Source: Chamaea fasciata
Lineage: Eukaryota; Chordata; Aves; Passeriformes; Sylviidae
Length of the DNA stretch: 64,000 nucleotides
Direction: 5' to 3'
Assembly (NCBI GenBank): GCA_029207755.1
Contig: JARCOQ010000002.1
Coordinates: 45,277,744-45,341,743, forward strand
The notes beneath the pieces were generated by a model. That model ran no database searches and was not told where the DNA came from. It saw nothing but the letters and a program-made list of their open reading frames with translations. Shown here piece after piece: positions 23,441 through 35,860 of the stretch (position 1 is its first letter; every line of letters starts with the position of its first letter). Made by a program: the position numbers and the translations under genes.

Positions 23441-25684
23441 AATAAACTGGAGATGCAAGATGGGATGAGAAACAAACATGAAACAGAGAAGAAGAAAAAA
23501 AAAATTACTGGCTATAGCCAGAGAGGCACAGGTGCCAGACCAGCTGACAGACAGACCAAGGGAAAGGCATGGAAAATGGGATAGCTAACAAAGGAAGAAA
23601 CTGAATGTCAAATTAGCTATTTCCCTGTACTCAGCCAGCCTGCATCAGTTTTTCATGTACATTTGAGACTGTCAGAAACAAATAAATAAATAAAAGCTGA
23701 TTTTCCTGGAAAACAGAGATTACAAACTGAACAGACTATTAAAACCAATTTGTCTTGGGAATTTGGCTTAAACACTAGATTAAATCACAGACAGCTAATT
23801 TGATTAAGTAGAACAAGTTATCTAAATCTCTACTTAGGGAAAACACCGCCAGCAATTCGGCACTGTTTTGGAAAAGACCTTCAATATTAAATAGTTTCAG
23901 CAAGAGCAATACCTACAGACACATGGCATGCATGAGGGACACATTTGCTGGGCAGGCTTCAGGGCAAGACAACGAACTAAGCTTACAGGAGATAAGAAGA
24001 AAATTTGCCACGGTGGTGAGGAATCAGGTGTGGTCAGAACTTACCTCGTCACTGTCAGCTGAGGTTACAGACCCCAATGGCCCTGCCTCGTTCTCTTAAT
24101 GGCACCTCCAGTTCTTGGGGAACTCCCTCCCCGACCTGCCTGTGACAGCACAGGGAGGAAAGGCAATAGATTTGTGCAGATGTTAAGACACAATGAACTG
24201 TCACTTCAACTCTCATTTGTAATGAGTAGGATTTACTCTGGCTAGCATGAATCATTTTGATAACATATATAATTAGTTTTATAGAACTTTTAGTATGTTA
24301 TAAAAGCTGCTCTATCACTTGTGTTCCCCCAGGGCTCTCTTATAAAATGATTTTTTACAACTGTATTCACCTTGGAAGTGAATTGCAAACAACTGAGCAC
24401 ATCTGTGTCAGAAGCATTGTAAGCCAAGGCATTCAAGGCAATTTTACTGCCTTTTTCGTTTCTAAAATCCATATGAAGAAATACAGGCACCTGTGGGCTC
24501 CAGCCCTATCAGCTGCCCAAAGCCGAAGACAACCTTTGCTCAGCCACCTCCACACAGCCCCTGGCTGTCCACAGCAGATGCTGCAGCTCAGCAACCCAGG
24601 AGCTGGGATGCTGTCAAATGACCTTGGGGGAAAACACTCGACAGGTATAAATAACACAAGTCTTTAATAACTTCATTTGAGCTACAGAAGTGTATGTTGG
24701 ATGAGGATTTGTCTCTGTGCAGAGAGCTGCAAGGTGAGTTAACTGGATTCCATTTCCGTGAGGAAGAAAAGTGGGGCTGGTAGGAGAGCGCACTAAGGGA
24801 AACCAGCAAGCCCTTCTGACCTTATACACATTTTTTATTTCATATGTATTTCAAACACTGAAAGTAGGTTATGATTGAGCCTTGTGGCTACTTCTGAAAA
24901 CCACCATTAATAAAAAGACTATTTTTAAAGACTGCCCTGCTAACCTGTTGTGAGTATTCCAGAGGAGCTTGATGAGGTTAAGGGCTGCTGCAAACATCAG
25001 CCAAACACTGGCTTCTGACCATGTTCAAGGGACAAGCACCTTCAAAGGCCTACCTGATAAATTATTCATGAGGAGCAGCTGCCTGCAGAGTATTGAGAGC
25101 TGCCATCCTGTGGCCTGTAACCTAAAGGGGCTCATCCACCCTGACTTGGTTCAGCTTGGAAACGCTTCACTTTCTTAGTGGATAACATTCAGGGCATTTC
25201 CCCACGGCCCAGTTTTCCCAGTGTGAGGAAGGCAGAAGAGAAACACTGGTAGAGCATGATACAAACTCCAGGCTGAACAGGCACCAGCAGGAGCAGCTGT
25301 GGACAGGGTGGGAAGAACCTGCCATGCTGCCATTTTGCTTTTCCTCTGTCATGAACACAAGCCATGGGTCAGACACAGCCCAAAGCATCCCTCGCCTCCT
25401 ACTCTCTAGATCATGTCCTACTGCAGCTGTAAGAGCAGGTGTACATGGGGGCATTTAGAGGTGTCTAAGGAGTGAAGTGAAAGGGTTGTAAGGAGTCAGA
25501 GGGACAATGGCCAAAAAGCACTTCACAGAAACCAAGATGTCCTGAAGATTAATTCACAGCATCTTCTGTGGCTATTCTAATATTGTACTACATGATGCTG
25601 AGAATGATGTGTGAACTCAGTCATGTATGACAGGCTGCAAAAGTAAATAATGGTGGCATTTGACAATTGAAAAATTGTAACATT

Positions 25685-25698
25685 AAAAAAAAAAAAAA
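25685..25698. repeat. Short poly-A run
   Basis: 14 A in a row, with no adjacent retroposon body. Confidence 0.8.
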
Positions 25699-27001
25699 GT
25701 TCAGTGCTCTGAGGTGTTCTGAACAGAAAGCAGAGCTCTTGACACATCTATTCCAGCCATCTGTGCTCTCTCTCTAGTTACTGGAGCAAAAAAAGGCACA
25801 TAAAACACCTAGTTCATCCCCATCCTTAGACTGGTAGGATATTCCATTTTGAAGATGTCTGTTTCTTCTCATCAAGAATGAAGGCAGCCAGAATGGCAAG
25901 TTTTAGCCACTTACAAGCTGTCTTAGAAGCTACTGGCTCTTTGGCAACTGCTGGCAAGAGGCACCCCACTCCCTTCCCTCCGTGCTTTTAAAATCTACGC
26001 AGCAGCAGAACACCCCAACCAGTCATCCTGTCAGATCTGTATCACCACTTTGCTTCTGGTTTAAGTAGTTTGTCTCCATGAGATTTTTTGGATACTTCCC
26101 CCAAACAAGAAGTTGTAATGATTTCCTACACCCGTGCAGCTCCGCATGCCAGCTGCTGAGGAGCAGCCGCAGTGGACGTGAAAGTAAACAAATCTCAGCC
26201 CGGGGAAGATCAGAAGGGCCGACAGGCAGCCCTGCTGGTGCTGATTTATACTTCCTTATCTTTTATCTCCTTCCCTCTCCTCCCCGAGCACACTAGCTGT
26301 TCTCCCACGGTCCTTCTCCCAGGGAAATCTGTGTGCTTGCCTTCTGCTATCATGCATCTTCAAGTCTCAAGTTCTTTAACTCTTGAGTTCATTCTGACTT
26401 TAATCTAATACTCCCTTTTGCTATACTGCAAACCTGCTGGGGTGAAGCGCTGGTTTGAACTTGATCCCAACAGCACACAAACAAATCCCTGGCTCTGGGA
26501 ACACAAAATCTCCAATACTTTGCCCAGAAGCAATCTGAAATAGCAGACACACAGTGCCTCCCACTTCACAGCAAGCAGAGGAGGCGCTTTGGCTGACACT
26601 GCTTTTCCAGCTCTCCACGAAAGACAAGGGGAAGCCGCCAGCAGGACAACTGTCCAGCAAGCACAGACTTGCTACCCTCATGGAAAATCCTCCTTCCAAA
26701 GACACTCTCCTCACTCACAGCTTGTTGGACCACAAAAGGCGGCGCTGCCCTGGTATAACTGAAGCTACAGGGCTTCTCTGAATCAATCTGAATTAGGGCA
26801 GGTTTTTCAGAACAGTACAGTTCTGATGTACATTTCTGGTGCTGATCAGTCAACTCCAGCTCTTTCTCATGCGTTGTCCCTGCTGTCAACATATAATCCA
26901 GAAATCAGGTGCAACTTTGTCTAATTTCAGCTAACAGCTCTTGTTAAACACTTGTTTTCAGACCAATGTTCTATCTTTCAAATTTGTAGTTCTGTATCAT
27001 T

Positions 27002-27027
27002 ATGTTAATCTTCTAATAGATTAACAT
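27002..27027. repeat. Perfect hairpin, 10-bp stem
   Basis: ATGTTAATCT (27002-27011) and AGATTAACAT (27018-27027) are exact reverse complements around a 6-nt loop. Each arm contains a GTTAAT half-site. Confidence 0.7.
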
Positions 27028-27985
27028 GCATATTTTCTGAGCTATCAATATTGAAGTTACAATCATCTCCTCATTTCCATGTTAGTGTCATCTATAATAC
27101 TAAGCTCTCTTTGATATAAATACACTTTTTAGTTTCGCACACTGATTTAGATTCTGACTTGCTGTACAAGCAGCCATTTAACATCTGTAGGAAAGCTTTT
27201 ATCAGCATATGATATGAATTCTTCCATCTGGCATTCCACTGAACACAAAGCAGAAACATTTTTGAACACCTCTGCCTTTTCTGTTACTGGCAGGGCTGTA
27301 ATTTCCATTTTAGACACTGCTGTGGAAAGAAAGCCCTCTTTTACTCTGCCCAAGCTTTTAACTCAGAGGGGTTTTTTTGCTTCTGTACCATGCCTGCTTT
27401 CTAATCTATACTCAATTCTTCCCTGTCTGATTTCCCTTCTTTTCCCTGCCTTCTTAACTGCTGCCTTTTCCTCCTACTATCTTCTTTGGTATTTAGAGAA
27501 CTTCATCTAGCACCAGCTGTATTTATGTCATCTGAAAGTAATTATTACACAATACTTCAGTCTATCTTAAGTGAATCAGAAAAATAATCACATCAAACAT
27601 TAAAAAAAAAAGCAGCAAAGTTCACACCTCAGACTTCCAAACATAATCCACCTGTGCTTTTCTGATGTGTTGTAATTATGTGTTATTATTTCAGGATTGC
27701 ATAAGGGTATAATTTCTTCTGAAGATGTTCATGACTTATTTTCCATAGAAGCTAAAATCCAAAACATTGTAAAATTTCAGATTAAAAGCACGATGCTGAG
27801 TTACAGTATTATAAACCAAACTTTTGAATAGCTGGTTCAGCAGCCCCAGTGGGAAAGCATGGAATGCTGGAAAAGGATTACAGTGGTTTTTACATTTATG
27901 AAGACTTACACTGCTGGTCACAAGAGAGGTCTCACGTTACTGAGAGTACACATTATTTGCTGGAAAATAAAAGTCTCTTGAGAAG

Positions 27986-28000
27986 AAAAAAAAAAAAAAA
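27986..28000. repeat. Short poly-A run
   Basis: A run of about 15 A, interrupted downstream by GG. Confidence 0.8.
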
Positions 28001-29478
28001 GGAAAAAAGCATCAGACATTTGAACAGCTGGAAGCATTTTTAGAAACTATCAAAAAGAGAGAAAAAATTTAGAATAATATTTCCCCTTCTATAGTAAGCC
28101 TCATGGTGGTGGTATAATATGTTCTCTAGAGCCTTAATCATGTCTACTGTTCAATCCTCAAAGGTTATTTCATTTAAAAAATCAGTGGAGGCAACAGAGT
28201 TTCCTCATAAGAATGTATTTATTTTTCTACCAGCTCCCATCTTTGTCAGACACCCCACGAGTTATAAATCTGAGCAATAAGCTGCAATCCACCATGCTCT
28301 GGCAAAAGGCAAGATTTTTTCCTTTCTTTGTTGATATCTGATTACATATTAGGAAGACATTGTTTGATGCCACTCTGATAGAACTTTGAAAAGACTGTTG
28401 TTTGCAGAAGGATCAAATGAGATGGTGAACTAAAGAAGTAATAGCAGCCATGAGCCTAAAGCAATATGAGTACTACATATATTTTGAAGAGGTATCTGTA
28501 CACTAAATCCACTATCACTTGAATTTCTTTCAAATTAAAATGTAGGGGCAATCTCTTAATTGTAAATGCTCTGCTTATTCCGCCAATTATGATGCTTTAT
28601 TTTTTTTACCACAGTGCTTCCAGAGCCGTGTCAGCACGAGGATTTCCGTTTGCTAAGTTCTTTTTGTCACAATGAATCTTTCAACGTGTGCCAGCTCCAG
28701 ATAAACATAATCGTTAGTTTGTTCCAGCACAAAAACCCAGGCAACAAACAATGCAAGGCTCCCTTAGCAACACCCTTTGAAATATACTTCCATTAAATAC
28801 CCCACTATGGGTTGTTAAATTTACATTCATCAGCTATTGTATACTTCATAGGCCTTCCCATCTTCACAATGTGGTTTTACTCACACCTAAACTGACACTT
28901 ACTTTGTGGGTTTTTTAATGACTTTATTTACAGCAAAATGCCCACCTAGTTTGTTAAGCAAAACCATTCACTCTTCCCTCTCAGGGACCAACTGCAGACA
29001 CACAATGGAGTTAGTCAGCAGTACAAGCCAGAAGCCTGGTTGTGGTATGTGTCTGAAAATGCACCCACTGTGGTTTAATCAAAGCATCTAAAAATGTCTA
29101 AACCCAGCTCCCCCAGAATGACAGTGCTACTCACACAAGGCAACTTCCACCTTGAAAAAACAGGCAGTGAAAAAAACAGGGTAAAATATCAAACAATACC
29201 CTTTTGCACAGACTCTGTTGAAAAGAGGGCAAATCATCCAATCAGGTCTCACTCTTATTTATCTCTTCCCAAACACCCACTTTTTCTGGCTGGGCTCTTT
29301 TACCTTTACTTGCTTCTCTCACAGTTATTCGCCCTCATCTCTCACCTTTGGTTCTCTTCCTCTCTTGCTTCTTTCACTGCATTTCTGCTGAGCAGAACAC
29401 TTACCATACCTTTTATAACAACCTACAGAGGACCACTAAACAAGGCCATTCATACAGAAAAATCACCAGTTTTCTTTC

Positions 29479-29493
29479 TTTTTTTTTTTTTTT
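29479..29493. repeat. Short poly-T run
   Basis: A run of about 15 T after a pyrimidine-rich lead. Confidence 0.8.
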
Positions 29494-30267
29494 CCAAAAC
29501 ACCCTCAAATACCATTTCATAATTTACTTAAGAGGGAAAAGGAAAAACCCACTGATAACATTCCCTTTGTTCATTATCCACTATATAATGTGCAACATTA
29601 CCGAACTGCTCTAGTCTATCCTGGAAAAACATTTGTTTTGAATTCTTTTGTTTCCCCTCCAAAACCCGCCCTCCCTGTACTTTAAACAGCTTCCCAAACT
29701 TGTCCACTCATCACTAAAAGGAAACTCCGTGTGAACAAACATGCAGGGACCAGATCAGCTGTAGGGTACCTATTTTACTCCTTTGTCCCTCTTACGTGTT
29801 GCAATGTATTTCTTTCCTCCTCACCTAAAATTTTCCATTACAGACCAGTAGGACCACAGATTTACTTCTCCCATCTTTCCCTTCCCTATCTCAAATACAG
29901 CTCCTAGTTTTTCACTTTTTTCTTTCCAATTTTCCCTTTGTTTCAAGCACAATTTGCTCTTCCCCAGTGCAGGACTCCTACAAGAAATATGGTTAAACAA
30001 AGTTGAAGAAAATCCATTAACACGTGAGAAAGACCTGTGTGAACAGTTCTGGGCCATAACATCAAGAGGTAAACCCTAGAAGTGAATCAATACATGTACC
30101 AAAATAACTTTCATACCCCTCCAATCACCCCAAAGACGAGTTCAATTCCCATTTACTCTCTTCCAACAAGATCAAATCTTCTAACAGTACACGGTAGAGG
30201 ATTTGTTCTCTCAAATTCCATGCTTAAGGTCCTATGCAATGGAAAACAGTCATCTTCATAAATGAAA

Positions 30268-30419
30268 CCAGGTGCTCCACTGAAAGTTTTTATTACTGTT
30301 CCACAAACATGAACAGTCAAACTCTAAAAGTGTTCACCAAAAAGCAAAACCAGTCACAACAATATGCTCTCCACAATTATGAAGACATATACAATCTTCC
30401 ATAAAAGAATTCAGTTCTG
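30268..30419 (-). other. MIPEP: MIPEP 3'UTR (approximate end)
   Basis: A short 3'UTR of about 150 nt between the TAA stop (30420-30422) and the expected cleavage point 15-25 nt beyond the minus-strand AATAAA at 30289-30294. The short length fits what I recall of the mammalian gene. The end is inferred from the signal, not from transcripts. Confidence 0.7.
30289..30294 (-). terminator. MIPEP: MIPEP poly(A) signal
   Basis: TTTATT on the plus strand, that is AATAAA on the minus strand, 126 nt past the MIPEP stop codon. It is the first canonical hexamer I found there. Confidence 0.75.
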
Positions 30420-30514
30420 TTATGAGTCCATGATAAATGTTTCAAAGTCATGGTCTAAGTCTGAAACAAGGGCATCCACAAAATCTTCAACTGAAGGGCA
30501 TTTCTGAAGCATAC
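30420..30514 (-). CDS. MIPEP: MIPEP last coding exon (C-terminus)
   Basis: The split codon G|GT gives Gly, then [20 protein letters not shown], then [10 protein letters not shown] and TAA (30420-30422). This matches the C-terminus of human mitochondrial intermediate peptidase ([12 protein letters not shown]...DLDFETF) almost residue for residue and ends about one residue earlier than the human form I remember. The acceptor is TTTTTTGTAG, reading on the minus strand. MIPEP is a matrix zinc metallopeptidase of family M3. It removes an octapeptide from a subset of imported precursors after the main processing peptidase has cut. This exon is the acidic tail following the catalytic domain. Confidence 0.97.
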
Positions 30515-33060
30515 CTACAAAAAAGCAAGACAAGAGACTTTATCAGGATGCTGTGACCTTGACAGCTTTGTGTCTTTTTACTGTTAACTACAACAGAAAA
30601 AGCTATTGGATTTCTCTGTCAAGAAGAAAGTACAGTTATAGTGAAGAGGGATTATTTAATTTCTTCAAGATACCTGTCACACATTTTCACAGAATTGACA
30701 GGTTTCAAGACTGTTAACTGATTTTTGTCATTATGATCTTGTTTAAGCATGAATTATATCTGTTTTAAAGCAATGTAACCGCAGACTCAGTCATTCCTAA
30801 ATGACTGAAATAAATTAGGTTTTAAGCAGGTATATAAATCCTTATCTGCTAAGTCTCAGTTCTGACCAAGCCAAAAAATATTTTTTTTCTCAAAACATTA
30901 CAAACCTTAGAACCATTTAATGTAGTATTTAAAGTACAGCCGTATCTGAAATTTTTGACAAGGCACAAAACATAAACAAAAGCAGTTTTAATATACTGCA
31001 GTTTTAGCTTTGCCTTTTTTACAGTACTAGGACTTACCTTTTCCTAAGAATTTAAATTACTGCATCTGTTAACTGTAGCACTTGGCTACACGATAACAGA
31101 CAAGAAAATTAGCACAATGAATTAGTATTAAAATCATACCCAAGTACTTTGCCAGGTAATTCTATAAACAGAGAAGCTAAAAATTTCACCCCTTCCTCTC
31201 CAGAATCGCAATTTTAAGACGGCTTGAGAATATATCCTTTAAATTATTTTCAGATATTTCTTTGTACTTAACATCACATATAGTTGGTCTTTTCACTGCT
31301 ATTAACATTTTCAAGATTACACATGAAAATTTACTGCACAACTTGTACCAGAAAGAAAAAAACAAACAAAAAAACCCCAGCAGTACAACTGCCAAATAAT
31401 GTAAAATTTGATCTTTGTAATTCTTTGAAGCAATCTCTTCTTTCTGACATCTGCCAAAGTAAATATAACCTTGTTCTACCCTTTCTGATCGGTGTACCTA
31501 CTGAACATTAATTTATATTCTTTCACATCCTCAACAATATTTTCTTTTAGAGGAAATTATAACTGCATGCTGCTAAAAGACTATAATCTTTTACTATAAC
31601 ACAGTGATTCAATACCCATCAGGAAACAGACCAGCTCAAAGTAAATTGGTGCGAGCAACCAAAAAGAATTTTCTTGCTAAGACCTTACAGAATTCCATTT
31701 CAATCTGATTTAAACACATTACAAATGTCAACACAAACTGTCATGGCCCAGTAGATTAATAGCAACAGTAAAAGGAAAAAAAATCTCGCACTATATATAG
31801 ATTGACTGAAATGCTGTTAAATAAAGTTTGCATTAAGATATTTTCAAAATGAAAGAGAACAGAATTAATATTTCCAAGTACTTGGTAAACTTGTCATCTA
31901 CTCTCATGTTAGAAAAATCACAGTGGAATTACTTGTAGTTCCCAATGAAAAATGGCTCTCAATGTGCTGGGCTCAGAAACAGATGTGTGCAGACAGCCAG
32001 CTACTGATCTGAGCTCCTCCGAGGGCCGTGGCCTCTTGCAGACTCCCTCTCCCGAGTCCCTGGCTGGGGAACACACAGATTTGGTCCCTAACAGGCTAGG
32101 AAAAATGCCAGTTAAACTCATATGTTCCTGCAGTTTTCACAGAAGAGGAGAGAGTGCCTTAAGAAGGTGACAAGGAGGGCAGCCCACTGAAACATGTACA
32201 ATCTTTCCTTTTTCACCAGGTATCAGTATGGAGAGATGACTGAAATGCTGCACAGATGATACATAAAGATGGCCGTAACAGACATAACCACCACTCCCCG
32301 AGACCCATTATACAAAACTCCCCTTCCAATACTGACTTTATGAAAAACAGCCAGTCTGGATGATGCTCAGCCAATTCTTTGACACGCTAACAATTATTCT
32401 GCCAGTTATCAATACATTGCAAAAAAAGAAGAGCCAATAGTATAATGATAGGAAGAAGGGAAGAAACTGAAGCTGGGATTATCTTTAAGGAGATTTAATT
32501 TCCCCTCTTACATAAAAATGGCAAATCGTAACAAAAACATTCCTACCCTGGATATTACAAAATGAATAAGAGAAATATAATTAACTACAGCATACTTGGA
32601 TGTATTTTAGTGCAGCTGAATACAGTCTCACCAAATATCACTCAAAACCTGTCACAAGTTGTACTTATTTATTAAAACCAGGTTTGCTTTAAATATGCAG
32701 GAGATTCCAAAATTATTCTGGCAATGGTGATGTCAAATGACCTCCTATCCAGTAGTTCCAGCTTTTGATAACAAAAACAGATTTCAGATTTCTCGCATTA
32801 GTGGTTTGTTGCATTCCTGTTTTCCCAGCACTGACATCAAAAGCAGATACCAACAGACTTCACTTTTGCAAAGGGACGAAGAGTAACTGAGGTCATTGCT
32901 AAAGAACTGTAGTGAAATGATGATGCCCTCATTTAATAAATAACTACAGATTTTAGAGTAGACAGCTCCAAAAGAAACAGGCAATGATTTCTGTGTTTTA
33001 ACCTCTTACTCTACATTGATGTGCTAAAGAGTGGTCATGTCTCTCTTCAAACCCCATTAA

Positions 33061-33093
33061 AATATATCAAAGCAGGATCAGCTTTGATATATT
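33061..33093. repeat. Perfect hairpin, 13-bp stem, 7-nt loop
   Basis: AATATATCAAAGC (33061-33073) and GCTTTGATATATT (33081-33093) are exact reverse complements, with loop AGGATCA. Each arm contains ATCAAAG/CTTTGAT, the core of the TCF/LEF binding consensus, so the site is a pair of opposed motifs. Function is not shown. Confidence 0.75.
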
Positions 33094-35339
33094 GGAAGTA
33101 CTCAGCACTTCAGTCCAAATTATTTAGTAAGATGTCCACAAGGTCTGATGGTTGCAGTTTTCAAATTTAGGAGTGTATTTTAATACGTTCAGCCCAACTC
33201 CTATTTCAGCTCAGTCTCTCCCAAGCCTAAGGCAACTGCATAGCTTATCTTTGCTGCTTTGAAGTCTCTTTCGCATTACAGCATTGCGGTTAACCACGCC
33301 CTTTTGAGAGATGGTTAGCTATAACCTGCAATCACTGAAAATTGAGAGAAGAATAAAGCCTGTGGCAAAATTTGGCCTCTGCCCCCCGGAACACTAATTA
33401 TTTTGGGTCCATGTAGTTGGAGCTAACATATGTTGCCATTCACATCACCTTCTAGGATTTATGCATATTTCTTACACTTTCAAAGAGATGTAAACCATTA
33501 TCTGAAGATTTCTGCAGCCTCTTCGAATTATAATTACTCCACGAAGCACAGTCTGAGGCATGGAAAAGCAAATTTTCAAACAGCATTGGAGCAAATGGGT
33601 GTTTATTGACACAGCCAGCTGGTTTGGTTACCATGTAGGCACAGAGCTCAGTATGACTGTCTGCAATGTAATACGGCATCAACAAACCAAGAACACAACC
33701 TCACACACATTTTGCACAAGGACTTCTTCAGAAGCCCCAAGAGCCATTTGGCTGCACCAAGGCTGCAGGAAAAGTGCACTCCAGGATATGTTCCATGCTC
33801 TCAGTTCCCAAAACATCCAACCCAGTAGTTTTCACACTGCAATTCACTTTCTGCCTATGCACCTGGGTTTCCTTCCAGCCAGGGAGTGCCAAGACAGAGA
33901 GGGAGGAATGGTGCACACCTGAATCTTGTTCAGACCTGCAACCAGCACACAACCGGACCTGAAAGGGACACCTGGGTTATATAACATTAAAGGAATTTGG
34001 AATCCTTAATGCCATGTAGTCCTAGGAAGGAGAAAATCTGCAAGAGCCATGTAGTCAACACAAAATGACAGAGGAATCAAGTTCTTCTCTAAATGTGTTT
34101 TTTCTCTAAGGAAAAATTAAAAGAAAATCAGCCTATTGGACAAAATGTTGTCCACCCATTTTCAATTGCTCTTGATTTCTGTATTTGTGACTATTTCTGT
34201 ATTTCATTGACTATCAAGGGGGTAAGATAAAAAGGGTCACTTCAGAAAATGTTTAGAAAGTTTTAAAAAAAAATTCTATGATTTTTGGTTTTTTAAAAGG
34301 AAACAAATACCAAGAGAATCAAATGCAACCAAAACAACAACAACAAAAAGTATACCGTGTTTCCTAATTAAAGACTAGTTCAAACAGGAACCTTGTCAGT
34401 AACTCCACAGGTCAGATCCTTTATCTTTCCTAATCAGTACATCTATGGAATCATGTTGGAGAAAGATGAAAAGCTAGGGTCATATTTAAACACAAAAGAA
34501 AGACAATAGATAGCTTCTGAAAAGAAAATCATAACAAAGAAACTGCATTAACGAAATGTGCTCGTGAAGTAACCTGCTATCAAACAGCCAATGAACATGG
34601 CTAACTTCCTAATGAGGTATGGACGCACTTCAAGGGTGAGGCTGCAGATGTGCATCCGAAAGCCAGACATGTGCAAGCCCATATAAAAAAACACCTGAAA
34701 TAACAACCTAAAGAACTTTCTGAAACAGGGCACTAGTCAGTGCAGAATCTGGACTGTTTCTCTGAAGAGGAGAAAAATCAAAAAGCTTTAAAGTTTGGTG
34801 GAATCTGTCTTTAATCAGATACGCTTCGTTGTTTGCTATGGAAGCACAGTTTTGCAACTGATGGAAACCAACAGGAGATGGAAATCAAGTAGTCAGGAAT
34901 ATCGATAATGAAAAAAAGGCAGCAAGAGGAATCAGAACCTCACTGAACCTAAACAAATTGAATCGTTCCTACTTTTCTCCATAAATTCTCTTTTTTTTGT
35001 AATAAATACAAACCAATCATGTACAAGTACAACTTTTTTCATCAGGTGTGTTCTATGATTTAGCTTTCAATAATCCCAAATCAGCAATCAAGTTACTGTC
35101 TTGTCCAAACACCTGAGTCACCCTGATTTCATTCTTCAGGGAGTAGTTCAAGCATGTTTGTAGAGCTTTTTACTTAACTACTTTTACTGTGTATAAATTA
35201 GTATCATGATATGCACAGACAAAGAATCTGCTGATGAACACTGGTTATTTTTATGATCTTGAATATCAGTTAGGATTTCTGTATAAAGAGTGTAAAAGTG
35301 AAATTCAGAATACAAAAGTGTCCAGGGAGATAATCTGAA

Positions 35340-35860
35340 GCAAGGAAGGTGTATCTTTGATGGATGAGGATCAGATCATGGTACAGTTAAGAAAACTGGG
35401 CATAAACAAGCCCACAGGCCCTGGCAGAATGCAGCCCTGAGTGCAAAGGGAGCTGGCACATGGCATTGCTAGGCAGCTCTCAGTAATCTATTAAAACAGC
35501 AGAGGTACCAAAAGACTGGAAAAAAGCAAAAGTCATGTGTATCTTCAGGAGGAACAAGCAGTAGAACCCAAGGAACTGAGGCTTGTCAGTCTCACCTCAG
35601 TCCCTAGGAAGATGCTGGACCAGCTAATCCTGGAAACTGATTTTAGACTCATGAGCAGCAAAAAAATCAGGAATAGTCACCATGGATTCACCAAAGGCAA
35701 GTCATGCTTAAATAACTTAATAACCTTATATGATGAAATAACTGGCCTGGCAGAAAAGGGGAAAGCAGTTCACGTCACTTCCTTGGACTTCAGTGAGCCC
35801 TTTGACACTGTCTCCCATAAGAGCCTATCACATGCAAGGGGGAAAGTCAGTTTTACTTAC
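35340..35860 (+). mobile_element. CR1 LINE reverse-transcriptase relic
   Basis: Plus-strand reading frames resemble the CR1 ORF2 reverse transcriptase. The window 35537-35911 reads in order RLVSLTSVPRKMLDQLILET, then NSHHGFTKGKSCLNNLITLY, DEITGLAEKGKAVHV and LDFSEPFDTVSHKSL. These correspond to the CR1 blocks ending in HGFTKGKSCLTNL and LDFSKAFDTVSH. The catalytic FADD-type box is not seen, and the copy breaks off after the SHKSL block. The frame has no intact start, and upstream similarity (GINKPTGPGR-like sequence near 35400) is in another frame. This is an old, dead insertion, sense to the plus strand and antisense to MIPEP. Element ends are approximate. Confidence 0.88.

Larger units (their letters stand above)
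20151..30267. other. Intergenic DNA between convergent TNFRSF19 and MIPEP, second part
   Basis: This part is somewhat more GC-rich between about 20.4 and 26.9 kb, which lengthens random ORFs on both strands. No recognised gene, RNA gene or complete transposon. It contains the second 43-bp repeat copy, a T-tract joined to a C14 tract (23401-23440), A and T runs at 25685-25698, 27986-28000 and 29479-29493, and a 10-bp-stem hairpin at 27002-27027. The longest ORF in the window (20154-20702, plus, 182 codons) is here and is discussed as a finding. Confidence 0.75.

Noticed and set aside
24257..24667. 136-codon plus-strand ORF and overlapping minus-strand ORFs
   Set aside because: Several long frames overlap on both strands in a locally GC-richer patch, which points to composition rather than coding.
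29094..29522. 142-codon plus-strand ORF ending in a Phe-rich stretch
   Set aside because: The Phe-rich end is a T-tract (29479-29493) read as codons, and no domain is visible.
33560..33922. 120-codon plus-strand ORF in the last MIPEP intron, with overlapping minus-strand ORF
   Set aside because: Antisense to MIPEP, no domain, and overlapping open frames on both strands.
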